Below the pieces are notes generated by a model. The model ran no database searches and was not told where the DNA came from. It saw nothing but the letters and a program-made list of their open reading frames with translations. This document shows, piece after piece, positions 55,765-64,000 of a stretch of DNA of 64,000 nt. The position numbers were made by a program, and so were the translations under genes. Position 1 is the first letter of the stretch. Every line of letters begins with the position of its first letter. Origin of the DNA: Bradyrhizobium sp. URHD0069 (GTDB lineage: Bacteria > Pseudomonadota > Alphaproteobacteria > Rhizobiales > Xanthobacteraceae); the NCBI RefSeq assembly GCF_000701345.1, contig NZ_JNIJ01000018.1:62001-126000 (forward strand). The letters run 5' to 3'.

Positions 55765-56511
55765 TTATCCCCGCCGTCCGCCTTCCAGATAGGCAGCGCG
55801 GATCTCAGGGCGCTGCAGTAGCTCACTGCCGGTTCCGCTCAGGGTGATCAGGCCATTGACCATGACGTAGCCGCGATGGGCCAGCCGCAGCGCGTGATTG
55901 GCGTTCTGCTCGACGATCAGCACGGTAAGGCCGTCCTGCCGGTTCAGGGTCCGGATTGCGTCGAAAATCTGGCGCACGATCAGCGGCGCCAGGCCGAGCG
56001 AGGGCTCGTCCAGGAGCAGGAGGCGAGGGCGGCTCATCAGCGCGCGGCCGATCGCCAGCATCTGCTGTTCGCCGCCGGACAGAGTGCCGCCGCGCTGGGT
56101 CATGCGTTCCTTCAGGCGCGGAAACAGGGTGAAGATACGTTCGAGCCCGGCGGCGCGCTCGGCTTCGCTGCCATCGGTGGCGTCGGCGCCCATCTGCAGG
56201 TTTTCCGCAACGCTCATGCGCGGGAAAATCCGGCGGCCTTCCGGCGCCTGCGCAATGCGCAGCCGCGCGATCTGATGAGTCGGCACAGCGGTGATATCGC
56301 GGCCGTCGAACTGGATATGCCCGGCGCGGGCGCGCGGTTTGCCGAAGATCGTCATCATCAGCGTCGACTTGCCGGCGCCATTGGCGCCGATCAAGGCGAC
56401 GATCTCGCCGGGGGCGATGTCGAGATCGACGCCCTTCAGCGCCTCGATCTTGCCGTAGGCGGCCCGCAGACCGCGGATCGCGAGCAAGGGTGCGGCGGAT
56501 GACGCACTCAC
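55765..56511 (-). CDS. livF: Branched-chain amino-acid ABC transporter ATP-binding protein LivF
   Basis: A 248-residue ATPase. Walker A GANGAGKST is at about residues 42-50, the signature LSGGEQQMLAIGRAL and Walker B LLLLDEPSLGLAP are intact, and the C-terminus has the YVMVNGLITLSGTGSELL segment typical of LivF. It follows livG with a 4-base ATGA-type overlap (56508-56511). It forms the ATPase heterodimer with LivG beneath the LivH-LivM permease. Confidence 0.95.
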   Translation of the reverse strand: MSASSAAPLLAIRGLRAAYGKIEALKGVDLDIAPGEIVALIGANGAGKSTLMMTIFGKPRARAGHIQFDGRDITAVPTHQIARLRIAQAPEGRRIFPRMSVAENLQMGADATDGSEAERAAGLERIFTLFPRLKERMTQRGGTLSGGEQQMLAIGRALMSRPRLLLLDEPSLGLAPLIVRQIFDAIRTLNRQDGLTVLIVEQNANHALRLAHRGYVMVNGLITLSGTGSELLQRPEIRAAYLEGGRRG

Positions 56512-57341
56512 GTTCCGCTCTCCATCACGGCGATCGCTTCTTCCTCATCGGCGCCTAGATAGGCCGCGATCACCTTGGGATCGTCTCGGACGTTCTGCGG
56601 CGTGCCTTCGGCGATTTTCACGCCGTAATCCATCACCACGACGTGGTCGGAAATTTCCATCACCACCGACATGTCATGCTCGATCAGCAGGATGGAGACG
56701 CCGTGGTCGGCGCGGATCGAAAGCAGCAATTCACTCAGCGCGGCGCTTTCACGCGCGTTTAGTCCGGCGGCCGGCTCGTCGAGGCAGAGAAGTGCGGGTT
56801 CGGTGCACATCGCGCGCGCGATTTCGAGACGGCGCTGATCGCCATAGGGCAGGTTGCCGGCGGCATCGTCGGCGCGGTCGATGAGCCCGATGCGATCGAG
56901 CCAGAGCGTTGCCTGATCGATCGCGCGCTTTTCCGCTGTGCGCCAGGATGGCGCGCCGATCAGCCCGAGAAAGGTCAGGCCCGAGGCCCGCATCAGCGCG
57001 TTGTGCTGCGCGACCATCAGGTTCTCGAGCGCGGTCATGCCGGGAAACAGCCGGATATTCTGGAAGGTGCGCGCGACCTTGGCCTGTTTGGATATCCGGA
57101 AATCATTCAGCCGTTCCAGCTGGATGTCCCGGCGGTCGTCGTGCGTCAGCCGCATGGTGCCGCTGGTTGGCTTGTAGAAGCCGGTGATGCAGTTGAATAC
57201 GGTGGTCTTGCCGGCGCCGTTCGGTCCGATCAGCGCGGTGATCTTGCGCCGCTCGGCGTCAAACGACAGGTCGTGGACCGCAACGATGCCGCCGAAGCGC
57301 ATGGTCAGATGATCGATGGTGAGGATGCAATCGCCACTCAT
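56508..57341 (-). CDS. livG: Branched-chain amino-acid ABC transporter ATP-binding protein LivG
   Basis: A 277-residue ATPase with a Walker A motif in LIGPNGAGKTTVFNCITGFYKP, signature NLPYGDQRRLEIARAM (the degenerate LPYG form seen in LivG proteins), and Walker B PALLCLDEPAAGLN. The C-terminus reads DYGVKIAEGTPQNVRDDPKVIAAYLG, typical for this subunit. It overlaps livM by 4 bases (57338-57341) and livF by 4 bases, so all are translationally coupled. Confidence 0.95.
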   Translation of the reverse strand: MSGDCILTIDHLTMRFGGIVAVHDLSFDAERRKITALIGPNGAGKTTVFNCITGFYKPTSGTMRLTHDDRRDIQLERLNDFRISKQAKVARTFQNIRLFPGMTALENLMVAQHNALMRASGLTFLGLIGAPSWRTAEKRAIDQATLWLDRIGLIDRADDAAGNLPYGDQRRLEIARAMCTEPALLCLDEPAAGLNARESAALSELLLSIRADHGVSILLIEHDMSVVMEISDHVVVMDYGVKIAEGTPQNVRDDPKVIAAYLGADEEEAIAVMESGT

Positions 57342-58678
57342 CCGTGACCCTCTTTGACGAGGTCGGATGAAATGGCGTGACTGTGCCGCAGGAACACGGT
57401 CGGGGCGCGGTGGCCGATCAGCCCGCGCGGCCGCCAGATCATCAGAAGCACCATCGCCAGCCCAAATACCAGCATGCGGTACTGGTCGAGACCGCGGAAC
57501 AACTCAAAGCCGCCGATCATGGCGAGCGCGGCAAGCGCGACGCCGAGCTGCGAGCCCATGCCGCCGAGCACGACAATTGCGAGCACCAGGGCCGATTCCT
57601 GAAAGGTAAAGGATTCCGGGCTGATGAAGCCTTGTCTTGTCGCAAAAAATGCACCGGCGAAACCGCCGAACATGGCGCCAGTCGCGAATGCCGTCAGCTT
57701 GGTTGTGGTGGTGTTGATGCCGAGGGCACGGCAAGCGACCTCGTCCTCGCGCAACGCCTCCCAGGCGCGCCCGATCGGCAGGCGGCGCAGCCGGATCGTC
57801 ACCCAGTTGGTGAGCAACGCGAGCGCCAGGATCAGATAAAACAGAAACACGATGCGATGGGTCGGCGAAAATTCGATGCCGAGCCTGGCGGCAAGGCCGT
57901 CATCGGCCGGCGTCAGCGGAATGCCAAACAAGGTCGGCCTGGGAATACCGGTGACGCCGTTCGGGCCGCCGGTCAGGCTTTGCCAGTTGATGATGACAAG
58001 GCGGATGATCTCGCCAAACGCCAGCGTAACAATGGCGAGATAGTCGCCGCGCAGGCGCAATACCGGAAAACCCAGCAGCACGCCCCACAATGCGGCGAGA
58101 ATGCCGGCCAGCGGCAGGCAGACCCAGAACGACAGCCCGAAAGTGGTCGCCAGCAGCGCGTAGGAATAGGCGCCGACCGCGTAGAATGCGACGTAACCGA
58201 GGTCGAGCAGCCCGGCGAGGCCGACCACCACGTTCAGTCCCCATCCCAACATTACATAGGTCAGCACCAGGATCCCGAGATCGAGGATGTAGCGTTCATT
58301 GTAGAAGATCACGGGCACCAGGAAGGTGAAGACCAACAGCACCGGCGCGATCGCGCGCCGTGCGAGCGCAAGGGTGCTTTGCACGCGCGGTGGAACGATC
58401 CTGACAGTGTCGACCGGTCCCCACCACTGCCGCAGCAGTTCGACGACGATGCTGCCGCCGAATACGGTCGCGACCATGGCGGCGAGATCGCCGAACCTCG
58501 TCCAATAGATCAGTTGTCCCGCTGGTCCCGCCTCGGTGCGGATGCCGATCATCAAGGAAAACAACACCAGCGCTACCAAGGCGCTGATCACCGCTTTCTT
58601 GAAGATGAAGGCGACGCCTGCCGCGCGCGATACTTGCGTTGCCTCGAGCGCGGGTGCTGTCACGCCGACGCCCGTCAA
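57338..58678 (-). CDS. livM: Branched-chain amino-acid ABC transporter permease LivM
   Basis: A 446-residue polytopic permease. The core is recognised from LDLGILVLTYVMLGWGLNVVVGLAGLLDLGYVAFYAVGAYSYALL, a diagnostic LivM motif, and EDEVACRALGINTTTTKLTAFATGAMFGGFAGAFFA. The N-terminal 110 residues add membrane helices beyond the usual 300-360-residue form. It overlaps livH by 4 bases (58675-58678). It forms the transmembrane channel with LivH. Confidence 0.95.
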   Translation of the reverse strand: MTGVGVTAPALEATQVSRAAGVAFIFKKAVISALVALVLFSLMIGIRTEAGPAGQLIYWTRFGDLAAMVATVFGGSIVVELLRQWWGPVDTVRIVPPRVQSTLALARRAIAPVLLVFTFLVPVIFYNERYILDLGILVLTYVMLGWGLNVVVGLAGLLDLGYVAFYAVGAYSYALLATTFGLSFWVCLPLAGILAALWGVLLGFPVLRLRGDYLAIVTLAFGEIIRLVIINWQSLTGGPNGVTGIPRPTLFGIPLTPADDGLAARLGIEFSPTHRIVFLFYLILALALLTNWVTIRLRRLPIGRAWEALREDEVACRALGINTTTTKLTAFATGAMFGGFAGAFFATRQGFISPESFTFQESALVLAIVVLGGMGSQLGVALAALAMIGGFELFRGLDQYRMLVFGLAMVLLMIWRPRGLIGHRAPTVFLRHSHAISSDLVKEGHG

Positions 58679-59592
58679 ACTTTTTCAACTTCGGGTCGGC
58701 CCAGCAGGCCGGTCGGAAGGAAGATCAGCACGATAATCAGGATCGAGAACGCCGCGACGTCCTTGTATTCGACCGAGAAATACGCCGACCACAACGTCTC
58801 GATCAGCCCAATGGCGAGCCCGCCCAGCATCGCGCCGGGCAACGAACCGATGCCGCCGAGCACGGCCGCGGTGAACGCCTTGATGCCGGCGACAAAGCCC
58901 ATGAAGAAATCAACAAGGCCGTAATACAAAAGATACATCATGCCGGCGACCGCGGCGAGTGCGGCGCCGATCACGAAGGTCATGGAGATGGTGCGGTCGA
59001 CATCAACCCCGAGCAATGCGGCCATGGTCTGGTCCTGTTCGCAGGCGCGCATGTCGCGGCCGAGCCGGGTCCGCGCCACCAGCCAGGTGAAGATCGCGAG
59101 CAGCACCACGGTTGTGACGACGACGATGATCTGCACGTTGGAGAGCTGCACCACGAAGCCGCCGCTGCCCTCATGCAGCGTGTAGCCGCCGGTGATGATC
59201 GGCGGCACCGGCTTGACCCGTGCGCCCTGCGTCACTTGCGAAAAATTGGTCAGCACGAAAGACATGCCGATGGCCGAGAGCATCGGCGCGAGGCGGAACG
59301 AGTGCCGCAGCGGCCGGTAGGCGATGCGCTCGACCGTCCAGCCGTACAGCGCGGTGATTGCCATCGAGACCAGAAGCACGATCAGCAGGATTACCGGAAC
59401 AACGGTGAGGCCGATCGAGACCAGGATCAGAAACGAGATCAGCGCGATGAAGCCGCCGATCATGAAGATGTCGCCATGAGCAAAATTGATCATGCCGACG
59501 ATGCCATAGACCATGGTGTAGCCGATGGCGATCAGGCCGTAGATCGAGCCGAGCACAATGCCGTTGATCAGTTGCTGGGCGAAATAATCCAT
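58675..59592 (-). CDS. livH: Branched-chain amino-acid ABC transporter permease LivH
   Basis: A 305-residue permease that opens QQLINGIVLGSIYGLIAIGYTMVYGIVGMINFAHGDIFMIGGF, the classic LivH N-terminus. CEQDQTMAALLGVDVDRTISMTFVIGAALAAVAGMMYLL and the C-terminal VLGGIGSLPGAMLGGLAIGLIETLW are typical. It is the first gene of livHMGF, with the others overlapping by 4 bases each and livK following after a gap, so order is livH-livM-livG-livF-livK. No regulator is nearby. Confidence 0.95.
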   Translation of the reverse strand: MDYFAQQLINGIVLGSIYGLIAIGYTMVYGIVGMINFAHGDIFMIGGFIALISFLILVSIGLTVVPVILLIVLLVSMAITALYGWTVERIAYRPLRHSFRLAPMLSAIGMSFVLTNFSQVTQGARVKPVPPIITGGYTLHEGSGGFVVQLSNVQIIVVVTTVVLLAIFTWLVARTRLGRDMRACEQDQTMAALLGVDVDRTISMTFVIGAALAAVAGMMYLLYYGLVDFFMGFVAGIKAFTAAVLGGIGSLPGAMLGGLAIGLIETLWSAYFSVEYKDVAAFSILIIVLIFLPTGLLGRPEVEKV

Positions 59593-60074
59593 ATACTGCC
59601 GCTATGTGGACGACGCGGCGATGGCCCAGGCAGCCGGAGCGACGCGTCATCTCATTTTTCTAACAGTGGGAACCCGGAGCGGCAACAGCGCAGGATGCGG
59701 CTTAACGCGCTTGTACATAGTAGTTTTTTCAGCCCGGTTCCGCCTGCCACAGTCGCGATAAGCCGCCGCCACGCCAAATCCCGGCGGAACCGAAATTGGT
59801 TGAACCGGGGCTAGCCCCCAATGGTCGCCCCCGGCGCAAGGCGCGTCTTCGCGCTGGATGACGCGGGGGTCCATCGCTGCTTCGCAGAAGTCTAGCCCGG
59901 CCATAACAGTGTATTTTCAGCGGCGAAGGTACGCAGGTCCGGTCGTCCAGCCATTCCGGTCGTCCAGCCATTAAGGTAAACAAAGGGTTTAAATTGCCGG
60001 TCCCAGTTTAACCGCGTTAGCTCGCCGCAAAGCCGCCGCTTCGGTTTCGGAGCTGCGGAAAAGCGGGAAGCGAC
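59593..60074. other. Intergenic stretch upstream of livH with a short tandem duplication
   Basis: About 480 bases without a supported gene. At 59939-59972 the 17-base sequence CCGGTCGTCCAGCCATT is repeated in direct tandem. Near 59740-59815, CGGTTCCGCC and GGCGGAACCG can pair. It must contain the promoters of livH (leftward) and the 60075 gene (rightward), but no strong -35/-10 pair stood out. Confidence 0.5.
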
Positions 60075-60611
60075 ATGTCCACAGACTGGCGGATCAGTTC
60101 ATTCAATGGCGCGCTGCTGGCCGCGTACTTTATTCCGGCCTGGACCATCGTCGCCTTCAAGATCATGGTTTCGCCGATCCACGGCCTCTATGAGCGGCCG
60201 AGTATTTCTGTCGCGCTGTTCATCAGCGACCATCTGCAGCTGGCGGGGATGGCCACCGTCCGCTTCGCATGGCTATTGGCATTGGGCAGGCTCACCGTCG
60301 TCGCGTTTTTTGCGATCTTCCTGGTGTTCATCACCCGCGCTTCGATCCGCAGGACCGGAGGCTGCGACGAAGCGCTGGCCATGGCGCTCGGCATCGGCAG
60401 CGTGATCAGTTTCGCAAGCATGGTGATGGCATCGCAGGTAGGCGAGACCGCGGCGCTAAGGCTACATGCGACCGAACTGTTGATGCTGCTCGGCACCGCG
60501 ATCGTGTTGCTGGTCGAGCGTCCCGCCCAGGCCGCTCAGCCGCAGGTCGATCGCAACGCGGTTGTCGGCGATCTATCGTTTCAGCAATCCCAACTCCCCT
60601 ACAATCGCTGA
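60075..60611 (+). CDS. Small polytopic membrane protein, function unknown
   Basis: A 178-residue protein with about four predicted transmembrane helices: ALLAAYFIPAWTIVAFKIMV, FAWLLALGRLTVVAFFAIFLVF, ALAMALGIGSVISFASMVM and TELLMLLGTAIVLLVE. The C-terminal 25 residues are soluble (AAQPQVDRNAVVGDLSFQQ). I recognise no family. The 3' end overlaps the end of the convergent pcaC by 39 bases, so both frames are used there. Start ATG 60075 is preceded by GGGAAG. Confidence 0.65.
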   Translation: MSTDWRISSFNGALLAAYFIPAWTIVAFKIMVSPIHGLYERPSISVALFISDHLQLAGMATVRFAWLLALGRLTVVAFFAIFLVFITRASIRRTGGCDEALAMALGIGSVISFASMVMASQVGETAALRLHATELLMLLGTAIVLLVERPAQAAQPQVDRNAVVGDLSFQQSQLPYNR

Positions 60612-60965
60612 CGCCTCCTTGACGGCGTGGTTGGCCGCAGGCACGCCGCAATAGATCGCCTGCTGCAGCAGAATCTCCTTGATGTCCTCAGGTGTGAAGC
60701 CGCCTTCCGTCAGTGCCGCGCGCACGTGAAGGCGGAATTCATCCCATTGGCCGAGCGCGACCATGGTGCCGATCACAAGCACGCGCCGGGTACGCTGGTC
60801 GAAATGCGGCCGGGTCCAGATCTCGCCCCACGCATGGCGGGTGATCAGGTCGATGAACTCGGCGTTGAATGAATTCCTGTTGGCGATCGATTTATCGACC
60901 CAGGCATCGCCGAGCACCTTGCGGCGCTGGGCCATGCCGTCGTCTCTGCGTTTTTGATCGTCCAT
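60573..60965 (-). CDS. pcaC: 4-carboxymuconolactone decarboxylase
   Basis: A 130-residue AhpD-like fold enzyme that decarboxylates 4-carboxymuconolactone to the enol-lactone in the protocatechuate branch of the beta-ketoadipate pathway. It contains DAWVDKSIANRNSFNAEFIDLITRHAWGEIW, TRRVLVIGTMVALGQWDEFRLHVRAALTEGGFTPEDIKEILLQ and YCGVPAANHAVKEA. ATG 60965 is used; the longer frame upstream overlaps pcaD in another frame. It is third in pcaB-pcaD-pcaC, separated from pcaD by a palindromic repeat. Confidence 0.93.
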   Translation of the reverse strand: MDDQKRRDDGMAQRRKVLGDAWVDKSIANRNSFNAEFIDLITRHAWGEIWTRPHFDQRTRRVLVIGTMVALGQWDEFRLHVRAALTEGGFTPEDIKEILLQQAIYCGVPAANHAVKEASAIVGELGLLKR

Positions 60966-60979
60966 TGAACTCTCTCCTT

Positions 60980-61079
60980 GAAGCGACGAAGCAATCCAGC
61001 TTTCTTTGCGACACTGGATTGCTTCGCGGAGTTTATCATCGGGCGGCGCTTCGCGCCGACCCGTTGGCTCGCAATGACG
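60980..61079. repeat. Palindromic repeat (GTCATTGCGAGGAGCG type) inside the pca operon
   Basis: GCGACGAAGCAATCCAGCTT and CTGGATTGCTTCGC plus GCTCGCAATGACGG match the units at 16319 and 32490; a GGCGGCGCTTCGCGCCGACC hairpin is inserted in one arm. It separates pcaD from pcaC. Confidence 0.75.
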
Positions 61080-61087
61080 GTTGGCGT

Positions 61088-61870
61088 CTAGCGCTGCGTC
61101 AGGAAGCCGATCACGGCTTCGCTGAAGGCGTGCGGCTGTTCGACATTGGAAATATGCGCGGCGTCGAGAATCGTCAGGCTCGCGCCGGGAATCTGGCTGC
61201 GGATGAACTCGCCGGCCGCGATCGGCGTCGCGATGTCGTGGCGCCCGGCGATCACCAGCGTCGGGCTTTTGATTTTCGGCAAGAGGTCGCGCTGATCGAG
61301 CGTGCTCAGCGCCTCGCAGCAGGCGAGATAGCCCTGCACGGGTGAAGCTGTCAGCATCGCCTTCATGTTCGCAGCGATCTGCGGCTCGCGTTCGCGGAAG
61401 TCCGCCGTCAGCCAGCCCGCGATGACGGTGTCGGCCACCGACGCGATGCCGCCCTCTTTCACCGCCTTGATCCGATTGAGCCAATTGGTCGGATCGGGAT
61501 AGTAGCAGCTGGTATTCGAGAGAATGATCTTGCCGAATCGCTCTGGTGCGTTGGCGCCGAGCCACTGTCCGACCATGCCGCCCATCGATAGCCCGCACCA
61601 GTGCACCTTCTCGATGTTGAGATCGTCGAGGATCGCCAGCACGTCGCGGCCGAAGCGCTCCATCGAATAGGGGCCGGGCGGCACGCTGGATTTGCCATGA
61701 CCGCGCCGGTCGTAGCGGATCACGCGAAACAGCTGCGTGAGCGCCTTCATCTGCGGTTCCCACATCTGCAAGCTGCAGCCCAGCGAATTCGACAGCATCA
61801 GGGTCGGCCCGCCGTCGCGGCCTTCGACGGATACGTTGAGCAGGCAACCGTCGGCATCGATCATCGGCAT
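61088..61870 (-). CDS. pcaD: 3-oxoadipate enol-lactonase
   Basis: A 260-residue alpha/beta hydrolase that opens the enol-lactone to 3-oxoadipate. The nucleophile elbow is HWCGLSMGGMVGQWLG, and the oxyanion and Asp/His parts are in TLVIAGRHDIATPIAAGEFI and LDAAHISNVEQPHAFSEAVIGFL. The N-terminus MPMIDADGCLLNVSVEG is usual for PcaD. It lies between pcaB (18 bases before) and pcaC in one transcript. Confidence 0.93.
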   Translation of the reverse strand: MPMIDADGCLLNVSVEGRDGGPTLMLSNSLGCSLQMWEPQMKALTQLFRVIRYDRRGHGKSSVPPGPYSMERFGRDVLAILDDLNIEKVHWCGLSMGGMVGQWLGANAPERFGKIILSNTSCYYPDPTNWLNRIKAVKEGGIASVADTVIAGWLTADFREREPQIAANMKAMLTASPVQGYLACCEALSTLDQRDLLPKIKSPTLVIAGRHDIATPIAAGEFIRSQIPGASLTILDAAHISNVEQPHAFSEAVIGFLTQR

Positions 61871-61888
61871 GGGCTCTAAACCTCCGCT

Positions 61889-63244
61889 TTATTTGTTGTC
61901 GAGCGAAGCGAGCAGCCGATCGATCAGGGTCTGCGAGGCGCCCTGATAGGCCATCGGTTCGAACAGTTTTGTCAGTCTGGCTGCGTCAAGATGGGCGGCG
62001 ACCTTTGGATCCTTCGTCAGCACATCGCGCAGATGTGTTTTCTCCGTGATGGCCTGTTTGCTTGCAGCCTCCAGCAGATGATGCGCCTCGCTCTTGCCGA
62101 TCTTTTCGGCCAGCGCCATCATCACCGCTTCGGCCATGATCAACCCGTGGGTAGCGTCGAGATTGACGCGCATGCGCGCAGCATCGACTTCCAGCCCTTC
62201 GGCAATGTCGACAATGGCCGCGAGTGCGCCTGACGTGACGAGCTGCAGCGTCGGCAATGTCGGCCATTCCGCGTGCCATGGTCCGGCGCTGCGCTCGTGA
62301 TCCTGCACCTGGGCAGCAAAAATCGTCGCAGCCAGGCCCGGCGCCATGGTCGCTGCGGCAAGCGCGGTTGCCGCGGCGACGGGATTGCGCTTGTGCGGCA
62401 TGGTCGACGAACCGCCGCGGCCTTCGCCCGAGGGTTCGAATGCCTCGGCGACGTCGGTCTGCATCATCAGTTGTATGTCGCGGGCGATCTTGCCGCAGGT
62501 TCCGGCAAGAATCGCAAACACCGAGGCAGCCTCGGCGATACGGTCGCGATGAGTATGCCACGGCGCATCCGGCAGCGGCAGCCTGAGCTCTTGCGCGAGC
62601 CGCTCCGCGACCAGCAGTCCCTTGTCGCCCAGCGCCGCGAGCGTCCCCGCGGCGCCGCCGAACTGCAGCGCCAGCCCCTCGCTGCGCAATCGTCTTAACC
62701 GCGTGCGGGAGCGATGCAATGCGGCGGCATATTCCGCGAGCTTCAGCCCGAACGGCATCGGCAGTGCATGCTGTAGCCATGTGCGGGCGACGACAGCAGT
62801 ATCGCGATGCTGCCGCGCCAGCCTGGCAAAGCCTATGATGGCGCGATCGAGATCCGCGAGCAGCGCATCGATGGCGGCGCGCAAGCTCAGCATGGTGGCG
62901 GTATCGATCACGTCCTGGCTGGTGGCGCCCCAATGCACATAGCGCGCGGCATCAGCGTCGGCCGTGGCGACGTCAGCGGTGAGCGCCTTGACGAGGGGTA
63001 TAGCGAGGTTGCCGGAGCGTGTCGCAGCTTCAGCCAGCGCCGTGAGATCGAACGAAGAGGCCTTGCAGGCTTTTTCAATCGGGCTCACCGCGCCTGCGGG
63101 GATCACGCCGGTCGCCGCCTGCGCGCGCGCGAGCGCTGCTTCAAAATCAAGCATGTGCTGGAGGCATGCCACATCGTCGCAGACGACGCGCATGGCGGCA
63201 CTCGACAGCATGGGAGCGAGCAGGGGCGAGAGAGACGTGCTCAT
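61889..63244 (-). CDS. pcaB: 3-carboxy-cis,cis-muconate cycloisomerase
   Basis: A 451-residue member of the fumarase/aspartase superfamily that lactonises 3-carboxymuconate to 4-carboxymuconolactone. The signature GGSSTMPHKRNPVAAATAL contains the catalytic Ser loop. YVHWGATSQDVIDTATMLSLRAA is the second conserved block. It shares fold and signature with PurB but has the PcaB-type extension at the C-terminus (FEPMAYQGASQTLIDRLL). It opens pcaB-pcaD-pcaC; no pcaG, pcaH, pcaIJ or pcaQ is inside the window. Confidence 0.94.
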   Translation of the reverse strand: MSTSLSPLLAPMLSSAAMRVVCDDVACLQHMLDFEAALARAQAATGVIPAGAVSPIEKACKASSFDLTALAEAATRSGNLAIPLVKALTADVATADADAARYVHWGATSQDVIDTATMLSLRAAIDALLADLDRAIIGFARLARQHRDTAVVARTWLQHALPMPFGLKLAEYAAALHRSRTRLRRLRSEGLALQFGGAAGTLAALGDKGLLVAERLAQELRLPLPDAPWHTHRDRIAEAASVFAILAGTCGKIARDIQLMMQTDVAEAFEPSGEGRGGSSTMPHKRNPVAAATALAAATMAPGLAATIFAAQVQDHERSAGPWHAEWPTLPTLQLVTSGALAAIVDIAEGLEVDAARMRVNLDATHGLIMAEAVMMALAEKIGKSEAHHLLEAASKQAITEKTHLRDVLTKDPKVAAHLDAARLTKLFEPMAYQGASQTLIDRLLASLDNK

Positions 63245-63344
63245 GATGCGGCCGACCTAACCATCCCCGCCGGCCTCTGCCAATCCCCGAAGCTTTCACG
63301 GAAGCTTGTTGCGCTGCGAATATACATCGCTCATTCTCGCGCGC

Positions 63345-63444
63345 ATTCCGCAAAAGTGGGCACCGGTTTTGCGATAAGAATACGCGCACCCTAGAACGAG
63401 CATTTTCTTTCTGCAAACCGGTTTCCACTTCCCGGAAAATGCTC
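63345..63444. repeat. Intergenic repeat with AAGTGG...ACCGGTTTGC motifs
   Basis: The block has AAAGTGGGCACCGGTTTTGCG and a downstream GCAAACCGGTTTCCACTT, inverted copies of one another. GAGCATTTTC (63398-63407) and GAAAATGCTC (63435-63444) close an inner stem. This is a widespread Bradyrhizobium/Rhizobiales intergenic element. It occupies most of the 271-base gap between pcaB and the CoxG-like gene. Confidence 0.7.
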
Positions 63445-63515
63445 CCTGTGCCCTTCCTTTTCGGTCGGGCGTGCTTTACTTGGGGGCAACAGGCGAAGCG
63501 ATCCGGAGGCACCCC

Positions 63516-63962
63516 ATGGCCATGACGATGAATGGTGAAGTCCAGCTTGCGGCGCCGCGCGAGGCCGTGTGGACCAAATTGAACGATCCGGAAGTGCTCA
63601 AGGCCTGCATCCCCGGCTGCGAGGAATTGGAGAAAACCGACGAGAACAGCTTCCGTGCGGTCGCCAAGATGAAGGTCGGGCCGGTGTCGGCCCGCTTCAA
63701 AGGCCGGGTCACGCTGAGCGATCTCGATCCGCCGAACGGCTACAAGATCTCGGGCGAAGGCGAGGGCGGTGTTGCCGGCTTCGCCAAGGGCGGCGCGACG
63801 GTGGCGCTGGCCGAAAAGGACGGCGGCACTTTGCTGAGCTACGACGTCGAGGCGCAGATCGGCGGCAAGCTCGCCCAGCTCGGTCAGCGGTTGATCAACG
63901 GTTCGGCCAAGAAGCTGGCCGATGAGTTTTTCGCAAATTTCGCCAAGGCGGTGCAAAGCTAA
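63516..63962 (+). CDS. CoxG-like SRPBCC domain protein
   Basis: A 148-residue protein of the CO dehydrogenase subunit G (CoxG) family, which has a START/SRPBCC-type fold and is membrane-associated in carbon monoxide dehydrogenase clusters. MNGEVQLAAPREAVWTKLNDPEVLKACIPGCEELEKTDE and VGPVSARFKGRVTLSDLDPP are typical. ATG 63516 follows GGAGG by seven bases. No coxL, coxM or coxS is in the window, so it is either an orphan or the first of a cluster that continues past the end. Confidence 0.88.
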   Translation: MAMTMNGEVQLAAPREAVWTKLNDPEVLKACIPGCEELEKTDENSFRAVAKMKVGPVSARFKGRVTLSDLDPPNGYKISGEGEGGVAGFAKGGATVALAEKDGGTLLSYDVEAQIGGKLAQLGQRLINGSAKKLADEFFANFAKAVQS

Positions 63963-64000
63963 TTCTTGTCGGATCCTGCTAAGTCATATCAAGCTATGCC

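Noticed and set aside
57377..58924. Long open frame opposite livM
   Set aside because: Gln/Arg/Asp-rich antisense translation with no domain; livM and livH occupy the region on the minus strand.

Overview
The window looks like chromosomal DNA of a Bradyrhizobium-type alphaproteobacterium (Nitrobacteraceae). The basis is high GC, many short palindromic intergenic repeats of the 'GTCATTGCGAGGAGCG...' and 'GTCATGCCCCGCGAA...' kinds, an alphaproteobacterial SOS box (GAAC-N7-GAAC) before recA, and characteristic families (F1-ATPase zeta inhibitor, dimeric NADP-isocitrate dehydrogenase, EgtB/EgtD, P1-family peptidase). Genus is inferred from protein style and gene order, not from a search.

Layout. 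1-2.9 kb: two tandem Crp/Fnr-type regulators, a PilZ protein and small conserved proteins. 2.9-5.3 kb: a gene-poor stretch with two small Cys-rich secreted proteins, one small cytosolic protein, and a cluster of composite repeats whose spaced GGCC-core motifs resemble the multi-repeat ends of IS21-type elements, with no transposase. 5.3-17.7 kb: recA; gcvT-gcvH-gcvP behind a tandem glycine riboswitch; alaS; a glycerophosphodiesterase-like protein; a DUF3455 protein; icd. 17.8-25.6 kb: a membrane alpha/beta hydrolase, a TrmJ-like methyltransferase fused to a DUF559 domain, a cyanate/nitrate-type ABC transporter with cyanase, and a small exported protein. 25.6-32.5 kb: a PEP-mutase-family protein divergent from a frame-split LysR gene, the zeta subunit, and purC-purS-purQ-purL.

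32.6-48.4 kb: an acyltransferase, small proteins (DUF1328, DUF427, BolA), LtrA, egtB-egtD, monothiol glutaredoxin, a macro-domain protein, a serine hydrolase, threonine aldolase, rpsD, an orphan E2-like acyltransferase, HpcH/HpaI aldolase, murI, MOSC protein and purB. 48.5-54.4 kb: a TetR gene with a probable operator and a 33-residue leader ORF, a metallophosphatase followed by the remnant of a Ser/Thr protein kinase gene, an outer-membrane beta-barrel protein, rpe, an EF-hand protein and a P1 peptidase. 54.4-64 kb: a complete branched-chain amino-acid-type ABC transporter (livHMGF plus livK), a membrane protein, pcaB-pcaD-pcaC of the beta-ketoadipate pathway and a CoxG-like protein.

Most of the window is ordinary core metabolism. 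The parts I find least explained are the repeat cluster at 3.1-5.2 kb, the TrmJ-DUF559 fusion with an altered nuclease motif, the TetR operator with its small ORF, the terminator-like hairpin touching the start codon at 25234, and three damaged genes (LysR, protein kinase, macro-domain start).
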